NCBI RefSeq assembly: GCF_030864355.1
Contig: NC_083394.1
Location: forward strand, 3,271,001 to 3,335,000
Source: Cutaneotrichosporon cavernicola
Taxonomy: Eukaryota; Basidiomycota; Tremellomycetes; Trichosporonales; Trichosporonaceae
DNA length: 64,000 bases
Direction: 5' to 3'
The position numbers were made by a program, and so were the translations under genes. Positions within the stretch are counted from its first letter, which is position 1. Every line of letters starts with the position of its first letter. The notes under the pieces were generated by a model that searched no databases, was not told where the DNA came from, and saw nothing but the letters and a program-made list of their open reading frames with translations. Below, in pieces: positions 1 to 11,209 of the stretch.

Positions 1-2375
1 CCTAGACCCAGACCATGGTGCACAGGCGATTGGTTGTGTTCTGTAGACAGGATTGCATGACCTCAATATCCCACGGCTCTCAAACAGCCGCGGCCAATCC
101 GTTTTCCCTATCATCCCCTGCATGCGTTGAGGAGCCTTGGCAGGCTGGCAGGCTACAGTATCCTGGCATGCTGCTGGGCCCAGTACTGGAGTTGAGGCGC
201 GTGGAGGTAGCACGGACCTTCAGACGACCGACCTTGGAACCTGGGGACCTGGGACCTGGGGACCTAAGACACCATTCCACCCCCACTCTAACGTGTTCAA
301 GGATCTCATCGTGCCCAGCCGCTCGCGTGACACCAACTGCTTGCAGTTGCGAGGTGAGCGGCCAACCGTGCGCTCGTCACTCCATCGGAACTGTGAACTG
401 GGGCGCGCGGTGTCGGCTGACGCGTCGTTCAGCAGGGGTTTTGGCGTGGCTAGCGTGGAACTGCGGAGCTGTGCCTAAAAAGCCGGACGGTAGTGGGTTC
501 AAGTGGCGCTTTAACAGCCGGTTTGGCGTTCGGCTGCTAGAAACTGGCCTGACTGGACGTGGTGGGGACTACAACAGTCATCCAAGGCGCCGTTCGGTGG
601 GGCTAGTGACTGCCACAGGGAGGGGAGCGCCTCCAGAAGCAAGTTTAGACGCGTTACAACTGCTATACCATCGAAACTGTAACTGTAATCCAAATTCTGC
701 ATGTTCTTTTTCTCGAGGGGCTTATTGTTGTTTCAACTTGATTTGTATACATTGCAGTTTTGTAGACATTAAGCTTTTTTGGTGAGTTGTTCTAATCTAA
801 ACCTGAACCGGGCAAAAAGATTAAGAGCTTCAGACAACCCAAAGTATTCCGAACCGGACGAACCGGGATGGATGAGGTTACCTCTAGATTCAAGGGTTAT
901 CTACCACCGATCTCTGATCTGGTTGGTTGATCTGGTTGGTCTGGTTTGCGCTGACCATATGACCATTACCATGATCATGATCATGATCATGATCGTGGAC
1001 TAGTCAAGGATCAGGCTGCAAGTAGATGTTAGTGAGATTGCGAGAGGCACGTTTGCGCCACGTTCTTGGCCGAGTGGATTAAAGTTTACCAAGGTAAACG
1101 TAGGGGCGAGTTGGGAACATGTCCGTGCTAGCCCCACTTTTGACCCAGAAGCAGGGTTTACCAGTCAGCTGTCAGCTGTCAGCCATGTCCGAATTATCAT
1201 CCAAGCCGTGTTGAGGGGTTGGTTAGTTGATGGTGGGCTTTGTAGGGAGAGTAAGACTTTGGAGAGTATGACATGTGTGGTACTGCCCACGGCTGAGACC
1301 GACCTGGATTGCAAGTCACCAACTCGTCTGGAATCAGGGACTGATCTGTACCTGCACATAAAGCGCTGAGGCGTCCTTGGGATCCAACCCTGTAAACTAT
1401 GTAAACCAAACCTGGAACGGCTTTACCTTTCTGATCCTTTGACCCTGAGAGAGTAAAGGCCGGGGAGTTTGCCAACGGCCCGAGGAATAGAAAAGACAAA
1501 AAAATCCAGATGAGGAAAACTTGTGACCGACCGGAGTTGAATTCCCTGAATCTTTTGTGCTTACCTCACCCACGCGTTTACCGGGTGGCTTGAGGTGCAA
1601 GGTTGAATCATTCCTCCCCCCCCATTCTAGCCCTGAGTCATTTTAGATCAGGTCATTCCAAGTGGCGTTTATCTTGCCAGAACAGTCCCTGATACGCCAT
1701 GACGCCAACAAGCCTTACCAGACCGGCACCACCATATGAATTGGTTACCCCACGATACAAGTCACGTTGTGGAGCGCCAGATCTGGACAGGCCCAACAGC
1801 CTCGCCTCTTGCCTTGGTGCCTTACTTTGTCTTCGTATCAGTCCTTCTCTCCGTCTCCGGTCTCCGGCCTCCGTCTTCAAGCCATTATCATCTACCGTAC
1901 ATGTATCTCTTGTTTCGGTATGCCCAACTACCTCGACAACCTCTGTCTCACGTCTCCAGATCACACGCACTAGCCCATCGAAACGGCGCATCTCAGCCTG
2001 TTATCTGAAACAGACTCCCAGCTGACTCGACTCCAAACCCCAACTCGACCTGCTCGTCAGCCCAACTCGACCTGCTCGTCAACCTCCGCTCGTCTACTTA
2101 TACCCTCAAACGTCAACTCTCCAACCTCCGTCCAACTCTCAACTCTCAACTCTCAACTCCTACTCTCAACTCCTACTCTCACCTCACTTCCGCCTTCTCT
2201 CGATAGCCACTCAAACCCCAACTGCTACAACGCAACTTGATCCACCTTCCTCCTCTTCTTCCTCCTCTCCCACCTCAGCCTCTCACCACTCTACCATCAA
2301 CCAACACCCCCCCTCCTCCTTCTTCACTCGACTCGGGCTCAAACCTGTTGTCTTCCAAACACATTGTTTGCAAGT
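1..2375. other. Long non-coding region upstream of the HMG-box gene
   Basis: No open reading frame here looks coding on either strand; those present have atypical composition and no recognisable motif. The last 350 bases before the HMG-box start are strongly pyrimidine-rich, with repeated CAACTCT and CTACTCT units around 2110-2200, and probably form the promoter and a long 5' leader. A leader over a kilobase long would fit a regulated transcription factor, but that is inference. Confidence 0.6.
968..994. repeat. ATGATC microsatellite
   Basis: Several uninterrupted copies of the self-complementary hexamer ATGATC follow CATTACC. The unit is palindromic, so the tract can form a hairpin. It is intergenic. 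Confidence 0.8.
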
Positions 2376-3987
2376 ATGGACTACTATCCCCAATCGTTGG
2401 TGAAGGAGTTGGGGCCGTTGTTCACCATGTGCCCCCTGGACTTCGATTCCTCTGAACCCCCGAACCATCCTACGCCAGACCTTCTTCCTCCTTCTACTGC
2501 TTCGACACACTCCGACGTAGACTACCCTTTTGATACATCTACTGGCTCTGCCGAGTTTCAGTGCTCCAACATGTCGACTCCAACCATTCCGCATACGGAG
2601 CAGCATGGTCACCTGTCTCACCCCAAAGAGACCGAAGCCCTGGTTGACGCCAACTACCTTCCGTCGACGTCGCATTCCTTCAACTCTCCTCCAATCCATC
2701 CCCAGCAGCAACAGGAGCAGAAGCAGCACCAACTACACCAGAGGATGGAAGAGGCCGGCCACCTGGTGCACCAGCTGGTGATACCGACACCTCCCACCCC
2801 CGATATGGCCAGTGGCCTGTCGACGTCATCTGTCACCTTGGTGTCAGAGTCTACTTCGGCGCTCACTTCTCCGTCGTCGAGCGAGAGTGAAGTGTTGGAG
2901 ACCACATACCAATCCCCTCTGGTAACGAAGCCCGGACCTGGCATCTGGGTGGGGTTGAATTTGCCTGACATGGTCCTCCCCAACATGGACGACAATGGAT
3001 TCGACGACTGGGACAACCTTCCAGACTTGCTCCGCCAGGCACCCAGGCGTGACAATCAGCCTTCCCGGCCTATGAACGGTGAGTTGTTCCCCATATCCCA
3101 ACTTGAACCTCGCTGACATCCTAGCCTTCTTCGTGTACATGAGATTCCGCCGCGCGTTGTTTGCCAATGCGAACCCCACCTTTATCACCGGCGACCTTTC
3201 AAAGCTTCTTGGAGCAGAGTGGACCGCGCTGAATGCCAGTCGTAAGGCTCCCTGGCAAGCTCTCCAGCGGCGCCTTATGGCGGCGTTCAAGCGCAAGTAC
3301 CCAAACTACCAGTACGAACGTAAGAGCAGCGGCAAGAAGCAGAAGAACAAGTCCGGCGATCGCAAGGCTCGTTCCGGCAAGAAGTCCCCTGGCACGGCTC
3401 GCTATGTCGCCAAGTCTATGTCCCCTCGTAACCTGGCGTACCAGCTCCCCAATGGCAACAACCACCTTGTCGCGCCCCAAATCATCCAACCACACCAGCA
3501 CCACCAGCACCAGCTCCAGCAGCACCAGCTCCAGCAGCACCAACTCCAGCAGCAGCAGCACCAGTTTTACCAGCACCAGCAGCAGCAGCACCAGTTTCAC
3601 CAGCACCAGCAGCACCAGCAGCACCAGCAGCACCAGCAGCACCAGCAGCACCAGGAGCAGCACCAGCAGCACCAGCACCAGCATCAGCACCAGCACCAGC
3701 AGCAGCTGTACCACCATGAGCCCTTCCAGTACGGGACCTACCCAGCTGTTACCGAGGCCGCGGGTTCCCAGTCGGTCGACGCCCAGCAGGCTTCGTTCTT
3801 CTCCCCTGAGCAGCCGCTCCCCGCGCAGGCGGCGACGTGGCAGGAACTTCAGCCAACCCAGCAGCCTGTCCCCACTCAACTGCCCCAGGCCCCTCAGCAG
3901 CCTCACCCTCCTCATCACCCCATCCCCGCGCCTGCGCTGTCGTACCCCGCCATCGAAGGGCACCCGTGGGAACACATGAACAACTAG
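2376..3987 (+). CDS. HMG-box transcription factor with Gln/His-rich tail (MAT2/PRF1-like)
   Basis: Two exons, 2376-3078 and 3125-3987, join to exactly 522 codons (521 aa). The 46-nt intron has GTGAGT and CTAG ends and splits the HMG box right after RPMN; the next exon resumes with AFFVYMR. The box covers about residues 231-305, has the MATA-type signature RPMNAFF, and ends in a Lys/Arg-rich stretch that can serve as a nuclear signal. The N-terminal 230 residues are Ser/Thr/Pro-rich and acidic. Residues about 354-435 are almost only Gln and His. HMG proteins of this kind in basidiomycetes include pheromone-response factors such as Mat2/Prf1 and sexual-development regulators. Which one this is cannot be told from the box alone, so no symbol is given. 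The ATG chosen is the first in frame after the pyrimidine-rich leader. Confidence 0.85.
3481..3720 (+). repeat. CAGCAC/CAGCAG tandem tract coding for poly-Gln/His
   Basis: About 240 bases of imperfect CAGCAC, CAGCAG and CTCCAG triplet repeats inside the HMG-box gene encode a nearly pure Gln/His run. The tract stays in frame, so length changes by multiples of three would be tolerated. Confidence 0.85.
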
Positions 3988-5275
3988 TAACCCATTCTAG
4001 AGTGTCACCTCGCCATTTCCCTCGGGTTGGAAACTCCTTGACCCATTAATGAACCGAACGCCAAACAAATTCCCGCCTCTGTCGGCAACTATGCCGACAA
4101 GGGACCCGAGCCACCACGGTCTACATGCCCAGTCACTCAGACACGACCATCCACCCGCACGTATCCCTGTGTGGTAAGAAATACGCGACCTGCATCGCCA
4201 TTACCATGATGTCTTGTCCTGGGCCCGAACCTACTCTAACCTAGATCCATTCCCAAGCTACGTCTCCAGTCCCTCCTTTGTCTTCCATATTTACAAGTAC
4301 ATGTATCTCCCTGTGGTGTCTGTACCGTAATCATCCTCAAGAATGATTGTCTTCAGTTGTTGCTCGAATCGCAAATACAGTTTGAATCCAGTGCCTGGGC
4401 GGCCGCAGATGAATTTAAGATGCCGGCATAGGCACGGTACCAAGGTTTGCCGTTGCCTGAAGTATATTTGTAGACTGGAGCCAGTAAAAGAACAGATTGA
4501 GCGAGAGTGTAAACTCTCCACTAAGGGAGTCACCTCTCCAAAGACCCCCAACCTTGTCAACGTGTATAGACAGTAAGCGCGGTATGTGCAGTGGGCGACG
4601 ACTTGGACGCGTTGGCTCTCATCCGAAGCCACGACCAAAGCGCGTCTACCAACTGTCCAAGATAGCGGGTGGCGCACTTCCACACCCTATTCCCATGACC
4701 ATCGCACATGGCCGGTAATTTTACTTTGGGTCCCTGGGTACTTGGGTGCCTCGGTGCCATGCCCTTGGCGTGTTGGGATTCTGGGTTCACTATGTGCCGC
4801 GGCGTAAACAGGGTAAACCTTTGGAACCAGAGCCCATAAAGCCCACAAAGTAGGATCAGCAATCCCCGCTTCAACTGCCAAACGGGACGCGTATGCTCAC
4901 CAAACCAACCGGAGACAGCCCTCCTCTCGCCGTCCCCCCCCCCGCCCACCTCCGCCCACCTCTTGCTTGTCCGCATCAACGGCTCTCCCCACTCGCCCGA
5001 AGTCATAGTCCGATACGCAGGATCAATTGCTACAACCCTGCTCTACCGTTCTTCCGGGCAACTCGTTGCATCAACTATCGATACCCTGCCTCCGACGGCC
5101 GATGGCCGTCGGCCGACAGCGCTGGAATTGTAATTCACCAGTAATTTGATCAACATGCCTCAAAAGTCTGCTGCTGAAATTTATCGACCCCGCAACTCCC
5201 GTTTCCGGCAGTCGATCTCCCGCCCTTCTGCCACTTGTTCTGTGGCAAAACTTAAAGCATCCTAGAGCTTGCGGC
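3988..5275. other. Intergenic region between convergent genes
   Basis: This stretch lies between the 3' ends of the HMG-box gene and the M1 aminopeptidase. No supported gene, RNA or repeat is seen. The self-complementary CCGATGGCCGTCGGCC near 5098 could form a small hairpin. Confidence 0.6.
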
Positions 5276-7897
5276 TCACAGCTCAACCCCCAGGTCCTTT
5301 GCAATCATCTTGCGCGCAATGGGGTGCTGGAATCAGATCGGATCTTGTAGCTCCTGCCCAGCCACGGCACAGATAAAGTTTAAGGCACTCGTCGCTCGCC
5401 CCTCCCACTCACGTAGAAGTTTGCGTGTGCCTTGAACGTCTTGATTGCGAGGTCGTGGTCCTGCACGTTGAGGAGACGGAAGATCGGCTAATGTCAGCAG
5501 TGTTCATGACTTGGCGTACCCGGCAGAATTTCATGCGACCCTTGGTCTCAACCCACTCTGTGGCGTTAGCAAGAATAAGCTCTGGAGCATAATGTAGTTC
5601 CACATGCGCCCCGAGATCCCCGGATCCCAGAAGCTACCAGCCTTACTTACTCGCAGCACTGTCACAGTACTCTGGGCCAGAAATAAGCGCAACCTTGTAG
5701 AAGCGCAGCTTGATCTCCGCGTTGTGGCTCTTGTTCAGGTCGTACAGTTCGTCGAGAGCGCGCACCGTCGCTGGCCGGAACGGTTCGTACTCGCCCAGCT
5801 TGTCGAGGAAGACGCACACCTGCTCGGATGAAAATTCCGCCATGTCCTTCTTCGAGAACTGAGTCAAGTCGTTGTCTGTCCTTGCCTTGTCCCAACGCGC
5901 AGCAAGCTCGAGGCAAAGCTTCGAAAGCGAGTCGTCGTACTCCAGCTCCACCGGGAGCTTGACCCCTGTTCCGTGCAGCCACGCGTCCCAGTCAACCTTA
6001 TCGAGCTGCTTGAGGTACGTCTCCGAGTCCTTCTGCTTGCCAAAGTAGTCGAAGAGGTGCTCGCGCCACTGTTCGGTCGTGATCGATGTGTTCGTGAACG
6101 TCTTGACGTAGTCCTTCATGTACGGCAGGAAGTGCTCGAGTCCACCGACCGTGCGCTCAAGGTAGAGCAAGAAGTTGGAGCCCTGCCGTGAGCTGCTGTC
6201 CAAGTGCTCAACTCACCTTCTCATACGGAACCTGGCTGTACCCCTCGTCGGCTGTGGTCAGCGGCATCAGGCGCACACTCACGGTCCTCGTGCTCCTTGT
6301 ATCCTGCGATCAGGCTCTGGAAGCGCGGCGTCTTCTCGTAGCTCTTCAGCGACTCGATTAGCCCGACCTTGCCGATGATGTACGAGCTCGCGTCAGCTCA
6401 TCGAGTGGGGCTAGCTCACAGGTTACGCGCGGGTTCACCATGTAGCTTGCCGATGATCAGGCGCTCGAGGTACGTCGTCCAGCCTTCGTTGAGCCAGAAG
6501 TGCGACCATGACGCGCAACCAATGCTGTTGCCGAACCACGACTAACTGTAAGCTGGGTAACAGACATTTGGCAGCTTACGTGGCTAATCTCGTGAGCAAT
6601 GACATCGACGAGCGAGCGGTCGTGTGCAAGGAGAGTAGGTGTGGCGAACGTGAGGCAGCAGTTCTCCATGCCTGATGTCAGCTGTGATCACCAGCATCAA
6701 CTGACCTCCATAAGGGAACGAGTCGGGAAGCTGCGCGAGTTAGCATCACATGCACCGGGACTCACGATCAGGAAGTCGTACACGCCAAAACGGTACGCCG
6801 ACGTCAGGTCCTCGGCGCACGCGACCTGCCTCCTTGTCAGCTAGCCCCGGATACAGCTCACTTGGCAGTGTCCTCCTCGAACTCCCAGTACGCCTCCTTC
6901 ATAGTAAGCGGCTCGGTCCACACGCCCGTGCGCCAGTTGCGCCCCTCCATGTCTGGGAACGCCTTGTAGATGACTTCGCCGGACGCAATGGCAATGAGGT
7001 AGCTCGGGATCGCGACCGGCTGGTCGTAGACGTACTCGATGCTCTTGCCGAGCTCGAGCTCCTGGTCGGGGGCCGGCGACTTGCGGAGGGCAGACATGAG
7101 CACGGGGAGCGTAGAAGTCACGCGCGAGCTGTAAGTCGCCTTCATAGCTGGCGTGTCCTGACACGGCAGCATGGAACGGCCGTGGATCGCCTGGGCCTGT
7201 GAGTAGAGGTACGGGTACTTGCCGCTCTTGGTCTGGACTGGGTTGAGCCATCCAACCGCCGTGCAGTCCTTGGTCGTGGAGTACGTGACCTTGATCTGCG
7301 TGGTCTGCCGTTAGCTGAGAATATCTGTGGAATCATCGAGCAGAACTCCATGGCGACTACACAAGAGTCTGCGCTCCTGGCTGTCGAAGCTGAACGCGTT
7401 TTGTCACCGGCTCCTCAAGGCGGACAACGTATTCGAAAAGAGAGCCACTCCTCTCGGGTTCAGACAGCAGTGCCCTTGTCTTGGCCGCGATGGGCCAAGG
7501 TATGGTGAGGCTTCAAGTCCCTCATGACTCCGAAAGAGAACACCCCAGTGTCGTCGACATGCCACATCGAACTGACCTCGCCCTTCTTGAGAGTCTTGGG
7601 CAGCTTGACACGTAGCGCCTGGCCCATGACGTCGATCCGCTCATCAAGATTCCAGTCGCCCTTAGCTCCATCGATATCTACTGCCTCGACGGAGAGGTAC
7701 GATGTGTCGAGCACGACCTCGTCGACGTCCGTGACCGCCTCGAAGGCAAGCGCTGCGCTGCCGCCAAACGTCTTGGCCGTCCAGTCGATCGCCCACACCA
7801 AATCAATATGGGTGGTGCGGATCTCCAAGTAGTTGGACAGTGTGGAGAGGTCACGGTCCGCACCGGTCGGCGGAGTGTACAGCGGGGAGAAGGACAT
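5276..7897 (-). CDS. LAP2: Leukotriene-A4-hydrolase-type M1 aminopeptidase
   Basis: Zinc metallopeptidase of family M1, the LTA4 hydrolase / yeast Lap2 group, cytosolic, removing N-terminal residues from peptides. The start MSFSPLY at 7897 is followed by the family opening [13 protein letters not shown]. Later exons carry CTAVGWL, the exopeptidase loop GGMEN (split by an intron, with MENCC instead of the usual MENP), and the zinc site HEISH, where a 38-nt intron directly follows the second His. The next exon supplies SWFGNS and then LNEGW with the third ligand Glu. All zinc ligands and the catalytic Glu are therefore present. The C-terminal armadillo-like region is intact and ends [16 protein letters not shown] followed by TGA at 5276. 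At least six introns are needed; the one after KKGE is unusually long at nearly 300 nt. It is divergent from the fusion gene at 8161. Confidence 0.9.
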
Positions 7898-8023
7898 GGT
7901 GAGCTGAACTGAAGAGGGTGATGTGGAGTTGGAAACGGGTAAGTTTGTCCCATGTGATACCTTTGTGGTGAGCCTCCACCAGTGACAGTTGTGGTGACGA
8001 TGACGTCGGTCAAGTCCGACATT

Positions 8024-8098
8024 TGCTCCGTGCAGGATTCGAACCGAGTCTATGGGGCAGATCCACGTGGCGTGCCTTAGATCGTCATCTTTGCACGG
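8024..8098 (-). pseudogene. Degenerate tRNA-like sequence
   Basis: On the minus strand a perfect 7-bp acceptor-like pair (CCGTGCA with TGCACGG) encloses a B-box-like GGTTCGAATCC and a D-arm-like ATCTAAGGC resembling tRNA-Leu/Ser. The T stem has only two or three good pairs and no proper anticodon stem is seen. It could be a decayed tRNA or chance; it lies in the 263-bp divergent promoter region. Confidence 0.25.
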
Positions 8099-8160
8099 GG
8101 GTCAACTTGTCTCGCACTTTGTCATCTCTCACTCTCTCCATGCCTGTACTTTTACAAACA

Positions 8161-10995
8161 ATGTCTTCACGACTAGAAGCCACTTCGGCCATTGTGAGTT
8201 GAAAGAGATATAGCTAAGACGGCTGTGATGATAGCTAACGTCAGCTCGGCGAATACATGCTCAAAGGATGGACGCTGACCGACCTTGTGTGCAGGCAGTG
8301 CCAGACGACTCCTCTCATGCGCCAGCCAGCGGCCGAGGCCCAGCGCGAGGGTCGCGCGCCGATACAGTTCTGCGCTTCGTGCGACGGCGGTCCCAGCGGG
8401 GCTTCTGCGTCCTCACCAGGCGGGGCGAGCCAGTACGAGTCTGCCGCTTCCCAAGAGCTCTCTCCACCTAGCACGCCGACCCGCACTCGCGACATCTTTT
8501 CCCTCTCCGGGGCCTCTCCAACGCCACCGCCAGCCTCTCACGCTGCCTCTGCCGTTGGAGACCCTGACGCAGCTGCCGACGCCATCTCCGACCTTCTCCT
8601 CAAGGGTTACGCCCTTCTCTCCTCCACCTGCCCAGAGTCGACATGCAGAGGCATCCCACTGGTCGGATTCCCGCGCCGTCGGGATGGGAGCAATGACCCG
8701 CGCCGCGAGTGTGTGTCCTGTGGACAACGCTGGGTCGATGAGAAGGACCTCGCTGCGTCTGGTCTCAGGGTGTCTGCGAGCGTGTCGAGCGCCGCAACCT
8801 CGCTGGTCGCGACGCCAACACCAGCGCGCGCGGGCCCTCCCTTACGGCCTGCTACGCCGAGTGAGACCGGAGACGAGGCAGAGAGCCCGCAAACGCGCGC
8901 CCGCCGTGAGCTGTACGACCAGGGTAACGCAATCATGCAGGCTCGCGCGGACGCGGACGCCATGAAGAAGGCCGAGGAGGAGGCACTCAAGATGGCAGGC
9001 CTGGATGGCCGCGGTATGCCGCTGGTCCTTGAGGCCGGGCCATCGACTCTCGAGGTGAAGAGCAAGCGTAGTGAGAAGAAGAAGAAGGACAAGGGTCCCA
9101 CCCCCTCGATCCGCAGCCGGCCGTTCGCTTCAGACGACCACCGCCCTGCCTCGCCCGATGGCAAGCTCCGCGTCGTCCTTGTCACCACTGGCTCGGTGGC
9201 CAGTATCAAGATGCCGCTGATCGTCGAGGCGCTGGGTGCCGACGCGAACGTTGAGGTGCAGGTCGTCGCAACGGGCTCAAGCTTGCACTTCTACGACTCG
9301 AGTGCGATCGAGGCAGCGCACGACGGCGTCGGTGTCTGGGCCGACGCGGACGAGTGGAGCGACTGGAAGAAGATCGGCGACCCAATTTTGCACATTGAGC
9401 TGCGGCGGTGGGCTGACCTCGTTGTCGTCGTGCCTTGCAGTGCGGACATGCTTGCGAAGATTGCCGGCGGCATTTGCGACAACCTCGCGGTGAGTACATA
9501 CCGCCTTGGACTGATGTTTGGAAGCTGACGACAGCTCTCGATGCTCCGCGCACTCGATGGCACGCCGGTCGTACTGTGTCCCGCCATGAACACATTCATG
9601 TACAGCCACCCGCTCACGCAGCGGCACGTCCAGTTCCTCAAGGACGTGTTGGGCTACCACATTCTCGGGCCGCAGGGCGCTGACTCTGGGCGCAAGCTGG
9701 CCTGTGGCGACGTGGGCGCGGGTAAGATGACTGAGTGGACCGACATCGTTTCCATCATCCGCGGGTATGCCGCGCTCGCGCGCACGCGCACACGCTCGAA
9801 GAAGGCTATGAACGCGACGCTGCGCACGCTCCTCGTCGAGACCGAGATGGATGGGGAGGACGAGATCGCGAACGGGAACGGCGATGTCGTTGTCACGAAG
9901 GAGGCCCTCGCCCCGGCTGTGACCGTAGGCCAGACGAAACAGTTGTCCGGCGGTATCGCTTCCGGACTGCAGCGGCCTGCGCACGCTCTGCACGCACTCT
10001 CTGCTCTCGTCCTTTCGGTCCTAAACGGCACATTTCTGATGCCTGTCCTGCACGTCGCCGCCTTATTCCTCTCGGCCCTCTTCGCCACTCTCGCCGCTCC
10101 TCTCTCGCTCTTTCGATTTCTTCTCACGCCGCTGCTGATCCTTCTGCACGTCGTCTTCACCCTCTCCTCGATCACGCTACGTGTGTTCCAGACGCGCTCT
10201 GACAGCCCGCGCGAGCTGACAAAGCGGCCGCCCTCGCACGTCGCACTCATCCTCGTCGATGGCGGGGACCCGCAGCTCATGGCGGTGCGTTTCGTCGAGA
10301 GCGTGCGTCGAGCCATTCTGTGGGCCGCCGAATGGGGTGTCCACGACGTCAGTGTGTGGGACACGGCTGGTCTCGGTGTTCGCTTCCACTCGGCCGTGAC
10401 GCACAGTCTCCTCAACCTCCCGCCCTCTCCACCCTCGAGTTCGGCGTCACCGCGTACCAGCTCCGACGCCGGCGTCAGCGGACACGTTGGAGACGACACC
10501 GTCGCCTCGAGCGTGTACGTCAACAGCCCCACTGGTCCGCGCCGCGTCGAGGTACATTTCCTCGCTCCCTCCGCGACGGACACGGTCACCCGCGTAACAC
10601 GCCGCCTCGCCGCCGACGGCGTGCACGATATCGACCAGGCCACGCTCGACGCGGCGATTAAGGCTGACCTCCGCCTTCCCTCAGACCCCGAACTCGCGAT
10701 CATCCACGACCTGTCGCCGCCTGGCTTCCTGCGTGGCCTCCTGCCGCGTCCTGCGCCCGAGCTCCACGGCTTCCCCGCTTGGCTTCTGCGCATTACGGAG
10801 ATCTACGCGCACCCTCCCCGCCTCCCGCTCCAGGTGCCGTTCGTCGGCAAGCTGCTGCACAACTCACCGCTTCCCATCCTGCGCAAGTTTGGCGCTTCCT
10901 TTCCTTCCAGCTTAGACGAGGGCGTGCTCGACTCGGACGAGTGGGAGGGTGCGCAAGCGGCGTGGGAGGGCGTCGATCAACGCCGCGGCAAGTAG
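8161..10995 (+). CDS. Fusion: two p27-type zinc ribbons + PPCDC (Hal3) + NUS1 cis-prenyltransferase subunit
   Basis: Exons 8161-8193, 8245-9489 and 9535-10995 join in frame to 913 codons (912 aa). Residues 12-59 form a zinc ribbon with CRQC and CASC in a YMLKGW context typical of the Sjogren autoantigen p27 (ZNRD2) family. A second, more divergent ribbon lies at about 124-172. Residues about 318-505 are a flavoprotein phosphopantothenoylcysteine decarboxylase, the CoA pathway step after PPCS, with the catalytic His (ILHIELRRWAD, ~394), Asn (PAMNTFMY, ~445) and Cys (KLACGD, ~483) all present. About 570-640 is hydrophobic, probably membrane segments. Residues 658-912 match NUS1/NgBR, the regulatory subunit of dehydrodolichyl diphosphate synthase: HVALILVD, LHGFPAWLLRITEI and the C-terminal RxG motif in QRRGK. 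No stop or plausible splice site separates the PPCDC and NUS1 parts. Yeast has separate genes for these roles. Misassembly seems unlikely but cannot be excluded. Confidence 0.85.
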
Positions 10996-11209
10996 AGCCC
11001 GCGCGTGGTTATAGATTAGACACGAACCGGATCCAAGCCTGTCATAAAACCATTACGAACGGAACGCCCAGCCTGTAGTATCATCTATGCATCCGCTCTA
11101 TGCGTCGAATGGAGCGCCGGGAAGCCGGTGCATTAGCTCAGTGTTATGAATGTCGAATGTGGGTGGCGATCCGCCGGATATGTGTCTACCTCAAAGTCTA
11201 GCCTCGCGC

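Noticed and set aside
1050..1115. GGCCGAGTGG A-box-like sequence resembling tRNA-Ser/Leu
   Set aside because: No B box and no acceptor pairing downstream.
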